DNA of 8,274 bases from contig CADCPP010000214.1 in NCBI GenBank assembly GCA_902803355.1, positions 1-8,274 of the forward strand. The letters are read 5' to 3'. The number at the start of each line of letters is the position of its first letter. Positions within the stretch are counted from its first letter, which is position 1. The notes below the pieces were generated by a model. The model did not search any database and was not told the origin of the DNA. It saw only the letters and a program-made list of their open reading frames with translations. This DNA is from an uncultured Lachnospiraceae bacterium (GTDB lineage: Bacteria > Bacillota > Clostridia > Lachnospirales > Lachnospiraceae). Positions 1 to 5,826 of the stretch are shown here, piece after piece. The position numbers and the translations under genes are program-made.

Positions 1-387
1 GCCAAGGCCCGACAGGTTGGTCCACAGGAAGCTCAGCACCGCGTACAGCACCAGGCAGATGATGAGCGGACGGTCGCCGCCGAGCTCGGCAGCCTTGGTG
101 ATCAGGGCGCGGGATACGCCGGTCTGCGTGACCATGCGGCCATACCAGCCGCCGAAGAAGATCGCCGCCATGGCAGCTGCCATGTGCGCCGCGCCGCCGG
201 CCAGAATGTAGGTCAGCAGGCTCTGGTCGGTCTCCGCACCTTCGGGTTTCACGAGCGGAACGCCGGCGATCAGGGCAATGCCGAGGGCCATCACGATCAG
301 GGCGATGAAGGTCGGCAGTTTTCTCGTGATCATCAGCGCTGCAATGAGCAGGAAGAACACGATGATCAGAATAGCACGAATGTCCAT
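1..387 (-). CDS. Permease, probable ion-transporter superfamily (partial, C-terminus off the left edge)
   Basis: The first 129 residues of an integral membrane protein are present. Hydrophobic segments lie at about residues 5-20, 25-45, 66-78 and 105-125. Between the last two is a polar stretch with GGWYGRMVTQTG and KAAELGGDRP, which resembles the re-entrant or cytoplasmic region of CitMHS/GntP-type secondary transporters that import organic anions. That family assignment is a pattern match from memory, not a search result. The start at 387 is well supported by an AGGAGG ribosome site at 392-397, 4 nt upstream. It is the third gene of the minus-strand operon headed by the HyuA-like ATPase, so it is probably the importer of that pathway's substrate or the exporter of its product. 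The substrate is unknown. It could instead belong to another many-helix permease family. Confidence 0.75.
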   Translation of the reverse strand, partial: MDIRAILIIVFFLLIAALMITRKLPTFIALIVMALGIALIAGVPLVKPEGAETDQSLLTYILAGGAAHMAAAMAAIFFGGWYGRMVTQTGVSRALITKAAELGGDRPLIICLVLYAVLSFLWTNLSGLG

Positions 388-415
388 AATTCCTCCTTAA
401 ATGATTAATAATTTT

Positions 416-445
416 CGGCCGGGTGTTTTCCCCCCGTTCCGGCCG
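416..445 (-). promoter_or_regulatory. Intercistronic hairpin between metalloprotein and permease genes
   Basis: Arms CGGCCGG (416-422) and CCGGCCG (439-445) pair perfectly over 7 bp around a 16-nt loop. The hairpin sits in the 67-nt gap between the stop of the HExxH gene and the ribosome site of the permease. On the minus strand the 3' arm is followed by AAAATTATT rather than a T run, so a full terminator is unlikely. It may protect the upstream message from 3' decay or partly attenuate permease expression. The role is inferred. Confidence 0.5.
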
Positions 446-454
446 ATGGAGAAC

Positions 455-1006
455 TTAGTAAGTGATGCGTTTGGCCAGTTCAAAATAGGTCCTGGCGAAG
501 GCATGGGCGCCCACTTCGGAAAGCGCGCGGACGCCGGTCTTGCCGATCTTCAGACCGAAGAGGTTCAGAGACGGCAGTTCCACCTGCTTGCTGGTCAGGC
601 CCAGCCTGGTGTTTTCCAGATGGTGGAAATACTCATGGGCGAGGATCAGATTTTCCGCCTTGCCTTCGGACAGATTGTTCTTCGCCGCCCACTTTTTGAT
701 GGACTCGGTATAGAGCACCATCACCTGTTTTTTGGTCTCGTATTCGGCGAAGTAGCGCATGCCGGCGATCACGTTGTCCTTGTAGACCCTCTCGATCTTC
801 AGATGCTTCTCACGGGCGATCTTGCGGAAATCCGTCTCACCGCCGGTCTCTTCGTAGAAATCCCTTGCCGCCTGCGCGCCGGTCTCCCAGGCCCGCTCTG
901 CGGCAGCATCCACATCGATCCCGTTTTTCAGCATCTTCTTGTACATGTAATCGTTTTTGATCTCTTCCAGCGCAAGTTTTTTGCTCGGAAAAGGGAAACT
1001 GCTCAT
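455..1006 (-). CDS. Small HExxH protein, ImmA/IrrE-like putative zinc metallopeptidase
   Basis: This is a 183-residue soluble protein with no signal peptide or membrane segment. The key motif is AHEYFHH at about residues 123-129, where H124 and H128 would bind zinc and E125 would be the catalytic base. About 35 residues later, SEVGAHAFAR (163-172) offers E164 as a third ligand, in the E-x-x-A-x-x-FA arrangement typical of ImmA/IrrE (DUF955-type) peptidases. The N-terminal 120 residues are charged and mostly helical in character. The start at 1006 has AAGGAG at 1012-1017, which overlaps the stop codon of the HyuA-like gene 9 nt upstream, so translation is probably coupled. ImmA/IrrE proteins usually cleave repressors. 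Here there is no adjacent XRE repressor, and membership of a catabolic operon suggests a dedicated hydrolase or maturation role instead. The fold call is moderately sure; the function is unknown. Confidence 0.75.
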   Translation of the reverse strand: MSSFPFPSKKLALEEIKNDYMYKKMLKNGIDVDAAAERAWETGAQAARDFYEETGGETDFRKIAREKHLKIERVYKDNVIAGMRYFAEYETKKQVMVLYTESIKKWAAKNNLSEGKAENLILAHEYFHHLENTRLGLTSKQVELPSLNLFGLKIGKTGVRALSEVGAHAFARTYFELAKRITY

Positions 1007-1015
1007 GACGGCTCC

Positions 1016-3163
1016 TTAATCGTTCGGATGGCTGGCCACGACAAGGATGGGCTCCTCATCCTTCACGGCCGCCATTTCGACCTCGGCGATGGACACGGCC
1101 TGCGCATCTTCCACCAGTCCCGTCAGGTCGATGATCTTCTTGCCGACCACGATGTAGAGGTTCGGCAGCTGGTGGCCGCGGTCATCGTAGACGGCGTATT
1201 CGCCGAGCATCTTCTTCACGGCCTTCTTCCAGCCGGAAGCCGGCGTCGCGATCACATGGCCGTCCTTCTTCTGGATGCGCACCACGCCTTCATCGTCGAT
1301 CAGGGCAAGAGGCGTCGTCCGTTTCTTAAAGATCAGCAGGGTCTTTTCGACCTTGTCGTACTGCACCGCCAGCATATGGTCACTGCGGCCGGTGATCTGC
1401 AGCTTGTCCTTATCCGCATTCATCTGCTCGGCGGCCTTGGCCAGCAGTTCGTCATCCGTCAGCTGCTTGTCCAGCAGGTTCTTCGTACGCAGCTCGGTGG
1501 CACCGATGGCCGTCGCGCGAACGATGTTCCGCTTGTTGTCGATCTCAATGGAGATCTCGATGGAAGAAGGATCGGCGCCGGCATCCAGCACCAGCTTTTC
1601 CGCCTCACGGCGGACCTCCAGGATCTCCTGTTCGGTCGGGTTCAGGATGGTGCGCTCCACCATATCGCGGACCATGGCCAGCGAAACACCGATGGTGGAA
1701 ATGACCGGCGCATTCTTTGCGATCCTCCATTTGTGTCCCAGCGTTTCCGCAAGATGCGGCACCACTACGCTGGCACCGCCGCCGCCGCCCACGAACACCG
1801 TCGTGCGGGGATCCATGTTGTAATCTTTGATAAGGGCCTGCGCCACCGCGCCGTTCTTGGCGGCGGAAAATTCCAGGACCTTCCTTGCGGTCTCCTCAAC
1901 AGAGAGGCCCATATTCGCCGCAAGCGGCGCCCAGGCTTTCTTTGCGGCTTCCACATTGCCAAAGGCGTAATCGCCTTCCTTCACATAGCCGCAGAGGTTC
2001 GCGGCGCCGGAGAGGGTCAGCGAGAATTTCTTTCCGTTTGCGCATTCGATATAGGCGTATTCCGGATCGCCCTCCTTCGGGCGGACCGTCTTCAGGACCG
2101 GATCCACGATCTCTTCGGGGTCCGTATAGACTTCATATTTCAGGCCGGCGATATGCGCGCTGCGCGGTCCGACGTTGACGGCCTTGCCGCCTTCGATCTG
2201 CACCATGGAACCGCCGCCGATGCCCACCGTACGCACGTCCAAGGAGTTCAGGTAGGTCTTGTGGCCGCCCACTTCCGCGTACTTGACGATGACCTTGCCA
2301 TCCTTCACGCAGGAGATATCCGTCGAGGTGCCGCCCACTTCAAAGAAGAGGCCCATGGTCAGCTTTTCGTACATCATGGCGCCCGCAACACCTGCGGCAG
2401 GGCCTGAGAGCGTGGTCAGGATGGGGCGTCTGCGGACTTCGTCCACCGTCATGACGCCGCCGTCGCAGCGCATGATCATGAGCGGCGCCTTGATGCCCGC
2501 CTCCTTGATGCATTCCTCGGTCATATTGGCGGCGTCCAGCATCTTGGGAAGGATACTGGCATTCACCACCGCCGTGCGGGTACGCACGCGCAGGCCGTAG
2601 AGCTTGGAGATATGGTTGGTGGCGGTGGCCGGAAGCCCTTCGTCCGCGCAGATGCTCATCCCGCGCTCTTCATGCTCCGGCTTGTCCACGCTGAAGGCCT
2701 CAGCGGCCACGTACGCCTGCGACTGTTTCGCCTTGAGCTCGTCCAGTGCCGCCCGGATCTGCGCATCCAGCGTGCTTTCGTCCGAACAGTCCACGAAGGC
2801 ATTTTCCGTCTGCAGGAACTTGCCCTTCGCCAGCTCGATATTGCCGATATTGGTATCGCTTTTGGATTTGGCGCCTTCCAGACCGCTACCGATGGTCACG
2901 ATGCCGACCCGGGCTACGTCGCCCTCCAGCAGGGCGTTGGTCGCCTGCGTCGTGCCGTGCGCGATAAAGCAGACATCATCCACGTTGATATGGTGTTCCT
3001 CGATCACACGGTGCAGCGCCTGAATGATGCCTTCCGCCACGCCGTGCGGCGCATCATGGGTGGTCGGCACCTTGACCATTCCGATCACTTCATAGCTGTC
3101 ATTGTCGATCGCTACCGCGTCCGTAAAGGTTCCGCCTACGTCTATACCGATCCTGACTTTCAT
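1016..3163 (-). CDS. Hydantoinase/oxoprolinase A-family ATPase (single-subunit HyuA-like)
   Basis: This 715-residue cytoplasmic protein has near-usual HyuA length. Known relatives use ATP to activate a cyclic amide carbonyl (hydantoin, 5-oxoproline) or, as acetone carboxylase beta subunits, other carbonyls. Visible family marks in order are DVGGTFTDA (8-16, phosphate-1 loop), HGTTQATNALLEG (69-81), MRCDGGVMT (231-239), LSGPAAGVAGA (252-262), EVGGTSTDIS (275-284, phosphate-2 loop), GIGGGS (314-319) and VFVGGGGGAS (456-465). In most relatives the phosphate-2 loop begins with D; here it is E275. The last 200 residues do not look like the classical HyuA tail. The start at 3163 has AAAGGAG at 3170-3176. 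It leads the minus-strand operon and is divergent from the RpiR regulator. No HyuB partner is visible, so it may act alone or with the HExxH protein. Family is sure; substrate unknown. Confidence 0.93.
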   Translation of the reverse strand: MKVRIGIDVGGTFTDAVAIDNDSYEVIGMVKVPTTHDAPHGVAEGIIQALHRVIEEHHINVDDVCFIAHGTTQATNALLEGDVARVGIVTIGSGLEGAKSKSDTNIGNIELAKGKFLQTENAFVDCSDESTLDAQIRAALDELKAKQSQAYVAAEAFSVDKPEHEERGMSICADEGLPATATNHISKLYGLRVRTRTAVVNASILPKMLDAANMTEECIKEAGIKAPLMIMRCDGGVMTVDEVRRRPILTTLSGPAAGVAGAMMYEKLTMGLFFEVGGTSTDISCVKDGKVIVKYAEVGGHKTYLNSLDVRTVGIGGGSMVQIEGGKAVNVGPRSAHIAGLKYEVYTDPEEIVDPVLKTVRPKEGDPEYAYIECANGKKFSLTLSGAANLCGYVKEGDYAFGNVEAAKKAWAPLAANMGLSVEETARKVLEFSAAKNGAVAQALIKDYNMDPRTTVFVGGGGGASVVVPHLAETLGHKWRIAKNAPVISTIGVSLAMVRDMVERTILNPTEQEILEVRREAEKLVLDAGADPSSIEISIEIDNKRNIVRATAIGATELRTKNLLDKQLTDDELLAKAAEQMNADKDKLQITGRSDHMLAVQYDKVEKTLLIFKKRTTPLALIDDEGVVRIQKKDGHVIATPASGWKKAVKKMLGEYAVYDDRGHQLPNLYIVVGKKIIDLTGLVEDAQAVSIAEVEMAAVKDEEPILVVASHPND

Positions 3164-3179
3164 CCGTTACTCCTTTGAT

Positions 3180-3196
3180 CCGTGCCGGTGGCACGG
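3180..3196 (-). promoter_or_regulatory. Hairpin in the leader of the HyuA-like gene
   Basis: CCGTGCC (3180-3186) and GGCACGG (3190-3196) form a perfect 7-bp stem with a 3-nt loop. It lies 3 nt upstream of the AAAGGAG ribosome site of the HyuA-like gene. No T run follows, so it is not a terminator. It could stabilise the 5' end of the message or modulate ribosome access. Confidence 0.5.
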
Positions 3197-3229
3197 CTAT
3201 ATCCTCAGCCGATTTTATTCTTTGTTTAT

Positions 3230-3257
3230 ATTTTATTCATTTTGAATTATTTGTCCA
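3230..3257 (-). promoter_or_regulatory. Candidate promoter A for the HyuA-like operon
   Basis: Read on the minus strand, TGGACA (-35, 3252-3257) and TAAAAT (-10, 3230-3235) are separated by 16 bp. Each matches the sigma-A consensus at 5 of 6 positions. A start near 3223 would give a leader of about 60 nt that contains the 3180-3196 hairpin. It sits in the AT-rich part of the divergent gap. Confidence 0.5.
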
Positions 3258-3258
3258 G

Positions 3259-3288
3259 ATTTTAGCGAAGATTTGATTCCCCTTTCAA
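3259..3288 (-). promoter_or_regulatory. Candidate promoter B for the HyuA-like operon
   Basis: On the minus strand, TTGAAA (-35, 3283-3288) and TAAAAT (-10, 3259-3264) are separated by 18 bp. It is an alternative or additional start for the same operon. Its -35 box overlaps a TTTCA half-site of the proposed operator array, which would allow direct repression. Confidence 0.4.
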
Positions 3289-3371
3289 AATGCAAAAGCG
3301 TCTGTCCAAATGTGAAAGTACTTTCAGCAACTGTGAAAGACATGATTGAAACTCTCTGCAACCGATTGAAA
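3282..3371. promoter_or_regulatory. Putative operator array of the RpiR-type regulator (palindrome at 3313-3326)
   Basis: The core is a perfect 14-bp palindrome, TGAAAGTACTTTCA, at 3313-3326. Further copies of its half-site occur as CTTTCA at 3282-3287 (inverted) and TGAAA at 3334-3338, 3347-3351 and 3367-3371. Intervals of 21 bp and 20 bp separate two of the direct pairs, close to two helical turns. The outermost half-sites overlap the -35 box of the rightward promoter and that of leftward candidate B. MurR/RpiR regulators commonly bind palindromes in such divergent gaps, so autoregulation plus control of the HyuA-like operon is inferred. The palindrome also matches the 14-bp catabolite-response site except that the central CG is TA, so a CcpA role is less likely. 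Confidence 0.6.
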
Positions 3372-3394
3372 TTCAGGAGGATCTGCGCTATAAT
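3366..3394 (+). promoter_or_regulatory. Sigma-A-type promoter of the RpiR-ROK unit
   Basis: TTGAAA (-35, 3366-3371) and a perfect TATAAT (-10, 3389-3394) are separated by exactly 17 bp. Transcription would start near 3401, about 53 nt before the regulator's ATG. The -35 box contains the last TGAAA half-site of the operator array. Confidence 0.8.
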
Positions 3395-3399
3395 TATTT

Positions 3400-3436
3400 T
3401 GCCGGAGCATTTCCCGCGGCAGCGCGGCATCCGGCA
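3400..3436 (+). promoter_or_regulatory. Structured 5' leader of the RpiR-type regulator gene
   Basis: TGCCGGA (3400-3406) and TCCGGCA (3430-3436) pair over 7 bp and enclose a GC-rich segment that can form a small inner stem. The hairpin begins at the predicted transcription start and ends 4 nt before the AGGAAGG ribosome site (3441-3447). It may stabilise the transcript or tune translation. It does not resemble a riboswitch that I recognise. Confidence 0.4.
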
Positions 3437-3453
3437 TAAGAGGAAGGGCCTTC

Positions 3454-4314
3454 ATGAACACAGAACTGATCCGGCAGAGAATACGGGAGCACTACGAGGA
3501 TTTCACGCCCACGGAACGGCGCGTGGCCGATTATCTGCTGTTCTTCCGGGACAGCGAGCTGCCCTCCACCACGCAGATCTCACAGGAGCTCTTCGTTTCC
3601 GAGGCGACCATGACCCGCTTTGCCAAGCGCTGCGGCTTTCACGGCTTCCGCGAGATGCGCTTCTCCTTTTTTGACTCGCCCCGCTTAAGAGTCGCCCCGC
3701 TTCCGGATCCGGCCGCAAGCCGCATTGAAAACTCCTATCAGTATCTGATGGAGCGCACCATTTCCTCGGTCGATGAGCAGGCGGTACGGCGCGTGGCAGG
3801 ATACCTGCAGAAGGCGGATACCGTCCTGGTCTGCGGGATCGGCTACTCCGGCATCTCCGCGACGGAATATCAGCTGCGGCTGCTCCGCATCGGTCTGCGC
3901 GTGGAAGCAGCCAATGAAAGCCATCTTCTGCGGATCATGGCCTCGCTCCTTTCGGAAAACAGCGTGATGATCGCGCTGTCCGTCGGCGGATCGACAAAGG
4001 AGATCGTGCAGGCGTTAAAGATCGCCCGGGAAAAGAGGGCAAAGATCGTACTCGTCACCTCCTCCCAGAAGCCGGACGGCGCCGAGTACTGCGATGAGAT
4101 CCTGCATGCGGGCTCGATCCGTGACTTAAATTCGGGAATCACCGTATCGCCGCAGCTTCCCCTGCTTTTTGTTCTGGACCTTCTGTATGCCCAGCTCTTA
4201 AGCGACAATTTCACCACCGCCATGTCGGCGCATTCAGCCACGCTGTCCGCCCTGGGGATCCGCAGCCTTCCCGATCAGGCAAAGCATCACCGGAAAGACG
4301 GCAGCGAATCGTGA
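3454..4314 (+). CDS. MurR/RpiR-family transcriptional regulator (HTH plus SIS domain)
   Basis: This 286-residue DNA-binding regulator has the family's usual length. Residues 1-75 form the RpiR-type helix-turn-helix, with the clear segment STTQISQELFVSEATMTRFA (38-57) followed by CGFHGFREM. Residues of about 110-245 form a SIS domain, which in this family binds phosphosugars; VLVCGIGYSGISATE (124-138) and ALSVGGSTKEIV (174-185) mark its ligand loops. The latter loop has VGG where many relatives have an S-x-S-G pattern, so the ligand may differ. The start at 3454 has AGGAAGG at 3441-3447. The ROK-like gene follows after 9 nt. Divergence from the HyuA-like operon and the TGAAA-rich palindromic gap make it the likely local regulator. 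Whether it represses or activates cannot be told. Confidence 0.93.
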   Translation: MNTELIRQRIREHYEDFTPTERRVADYLLFFRDSELPSTTQISQELFVSEATMTRFAKRCGFHGFREMRFSFFDSPRLRVAPLPDPAASRIENSYQYLMERTISSVDEQAVRRVAGYLQKADTVLVCGIGYSGISATEYQLRLLRIGLRVEAANESHLLRIMASLLSENSVMIALSVGGSTKEIVQALKIAREKRAKIVLVTSSQKPDGAEYCDEILHAGSIRDLNSGITVSPQLPLLFVLDLLYAQLLSDNFTTAMSAHSATLSALGIRSLPDQAKHHRKDGSES

Positions 4315-4323
4315 GGTTTCTTT

Positions 4324-5694
4324 ATGAATTATCTCGGTATTGAATTTTCCTACCGCAGCATTCCCGAACTCGACCCTGAGTTTATTCCGCTGCGCGTCTT
4401 TGACCGCGCCTTCCTTGAAGGAGCCAAAAAGCCCATCGGCATCGCCGTAGAGCGGGCCGGAGGGCAGATCGCGTCCCTGGAGACCTTTATCCACGGCACA
4501 GAGGAGATGCGTAAGGCCGACTATTATTACATTGACCGCATCGTCAAGACTCTGCTCTGGGTAAAGGGCGGGTTCCGGATCTATGTGCGCGGCGATCAGG
4601 AGATCTACGCCTATCTGAAAGATGCTTACGCGGAAGGCGGCTCGCGCGATTTCGACCGCGCTTTTATGGCCGGAGTCTATGAACACCCCTTCGAGGTCGT
4701 GCTCACGGATGAGCTCCCCGCCGCGCAGGATAAGCCGCAGACCGTGGGCGGCCATTTGGACGGCTGCCGGGTCGGTTTTGACGCGGGCGGCAGCGACCGC
4801 AAGGTCTCCGCGGTGATCGACGGCAAGTCGGTCTGGTCCGAAGAGGTGGTCTGGTTCCCGAAGACCTCTGCCGATCCGTCCTATCAGTATGAGGGCATCG
4901 TCTCCGCCTTTAAGGCGGCGGCAGCGCACATGCCCCGCGTGGATGCCGTGGGCGTCTCCTCCGCCGGCATCTTCATCAATAACCGGACCATGGTCTCTTC
5001 GCTGTTCCTGGCTGTGCCGGAGGAGCTGAAGGAAAAGGAAGTGCGCGATGTCTATATCCGCGCGGCCGCCGAGTGCTTTGGTCCCGTTCCCTTAAGCGTA
5101 GCGAACGACGGCGACGTGACCGCTCTTGCCGGCGCCTTAAGCCTGGAGAAGAACAACCTTCTCGGCATCGCCATGGGCACCAGCGAGGCCGCCGGATATG
5201 TCGACAAAAACGGGCTGATCACGGGCTGGCTGAACGAGCTGGCCTTCGTTCCGGTGGACGCATCTCCTTCCGCCATGCGCGATGAGTGGAGCGGCGACAT
5301 CGGCTGCGGCGTCAAATATTTTTCCCAGGATGCGGTGATCAAGCTCGCGCCGACCGCCGGGATCGCGCTGGATGAAGCCCTCTCTCCTGCCGAAAAGCTG
5401 AAGGCCGTGCAGGCGCTCATGGAAAAGGGCGATCCCTGCGCCGCTGCCATCTACCGCTCCATCGGCACCTATCTTGCCCACTCGCTTGCCTTCTATTATG
5501 ACTGGTACAGCTGTGAAAACGTCCTCCTGCTCGGCCGTGTCATGAGCGGCAGGGGCGGCGAGAGCATTCAGGAGACCTGCCGGCGCGTGCTGGATGACGA
5601 ATACCCGGATCTGCCCATCCATATCTTCCTTCCGGATGAAAAATTCCGCCGGGTCGGGCAGTCCGCCGCAGCCGCCTCTCTCCCGGAGACCTGA
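4324..5694 (+). CDS. ROK-family-like protein with a novel N-terminal domain
   Basis: The protein has 456 residues, against about 300 for a simple ROK sugar kinase. Residues 148-456 carry the ROK/ASKHA pattern: GFDAGGSDRK (151-160, phosphate-1), VGVSSAGIF (209-217), ANDGDVTALAGA (260-271, with D262 as the likely catalytic base), GIAMGTSEAAGYVD (281-294, phosphate-2) and VLLLGRVMSGRGG (400-412, adenosine side). The usual ROK zinc motif with several cysteines is absent; SGDIGCGVKYF (323-333) lies near its place. Residues 1-145 match no domain I recognise and include KGGFRIYVRGDQEIYAYL. The ATG at 4324 has GAGG overlapping the regulator's stop codon, so the genes are coupled. It may phosphorylate a sugar or amino sugar whose phosphate is the regulator's ligand, or act as a non-catalytic sensor. 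Confidence 0.85.
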   Translation: MNYLGIEFSYRSIPELDPEFIPLRVFDRAFLEGAKKPIGIAVERAGGQIASLETFIHGTEEMRKADYYYIDRIVKTLLWVKGGFRIYVRGDQEIYAYLKDAYAEGGSRDFDRAFMAGVYEHPFEVVLTDELPAAQDKPQTVGGHLDGCRVGFDAGGSDRKVSAVIDGKSVWSEEVVWFPKTSADPSYQYEGIVSAFKAAAAHMPRVDAVGVSSAGIFINNRTMVSSLFLAVPEELKEKEVRDVYIRAAAECFGPVPLSVANDGDVTALAGALSLEKNNLLGIAMGTSEAAGYVDKNGLITGWLNELAFVPVDASPSAMRDEWSGDIGCGVKYFSQDAVIKLAPTAGIALDEALSPAEKLKAVQALMEKGDPCAAAIYRSIGTYLAHSLAFYYDWYSCENVLLLGRVMSGRGGESIQETCRRVLDDEYPDLPIHIFLPDEKFRRVGQSAAAASLPET

Positions 5695-5697
5695 AGC

Positions 5698-5727
5698 AAA
5701 AAAACTTCCGCCTGTTCGACGGAAGTT
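5698..5727 (-). terminator. Rho-independent terminator of the Fic gene
   Basis: On the minus strand, AACTTCCG (5727-5720) and CGGAAGTT (5710-5703) form an 8-bp stem with a 9-nt loop. It runs directly into seven T residues (complement of 5704-5698). It lies downstream of the Fic stop codon and 3 nt beyond the end of the convergent ROK-like gene. Confidence 0.85.
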
Positions 5728-5759
5728 CAGACGGCCTCATCTCCCCCATGGCCTGCCGG

Positions 5760-5782
5760 AGGAAGGAATATCACTCCTTCCT
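5760..5782. other. Middle hairpin of the convergent intergenic region
   Basis: AGGAAGGA (5760-5767) and TCCTTCCT (5775-5782) are perfect 8-bp arms around a 7-nt loop. No adequate T run follows on either strand. It sits between two terminators that point in opposite directions and may help block read-through or protect RNA 3' ends. Confidence 0.55.
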
Positions 5783-5791
5783 GAAAGACAA

Positions 5792-5825
5792 AGGACCGAT
5801 GTAAGCGCACCGGTCCTCTCTTTTT
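5792..5825 (+). terminator. Rho-independent terminator of the RpiR-ROK unit
   Basis: AGGACCG (5792-5798) and CGGTCCT (5811-5817) form a 7-bp stem with a 12-nt loop. CTC and then five T residues (5821-5825) follow. On the opposite strand the stem is followed by TTTGTCTTT, so weak activity in both directions is possible. Confidence 0.75.
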
Positions 5826-5826
5826 A

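Noticed and set aside
401..2407. A 668-codon open frame on the plus strand, antisense to the metalloprotein and HyuA-like genes
   Set aside because: It has no recognisable family, no good ribosome site, and is rich in H, R, G and L as expected from the reverse frame of a GC-rich gene. Both minus-strand genes beneath it are clear family members.
3180..3196. Terminator or riboswitch before the HyuA-like gene
   Set aside because: The stem is short, no T run follows, and the leader is too short for a known riboswitch class.
3313..3326. Catabolite-response (CcpA) site
   Set aside because: The palindrome matches the site well except that the near-invariant central CG is TA. An RpiR-type operator explains the repeated half-sites better.
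3233..3430. A 65-codon minus-strand frame in the divergent gap
   Set aside because: It covers the palindrome and both promoters, shows no family motif, and lacks a convincing ribosome site.
4234..4929. A 231-codon minus-strand frame across the regulator and ROK-like genes
   Set aside because: It is antisense to two well-supported genes, crosses their junction, and has no domain.
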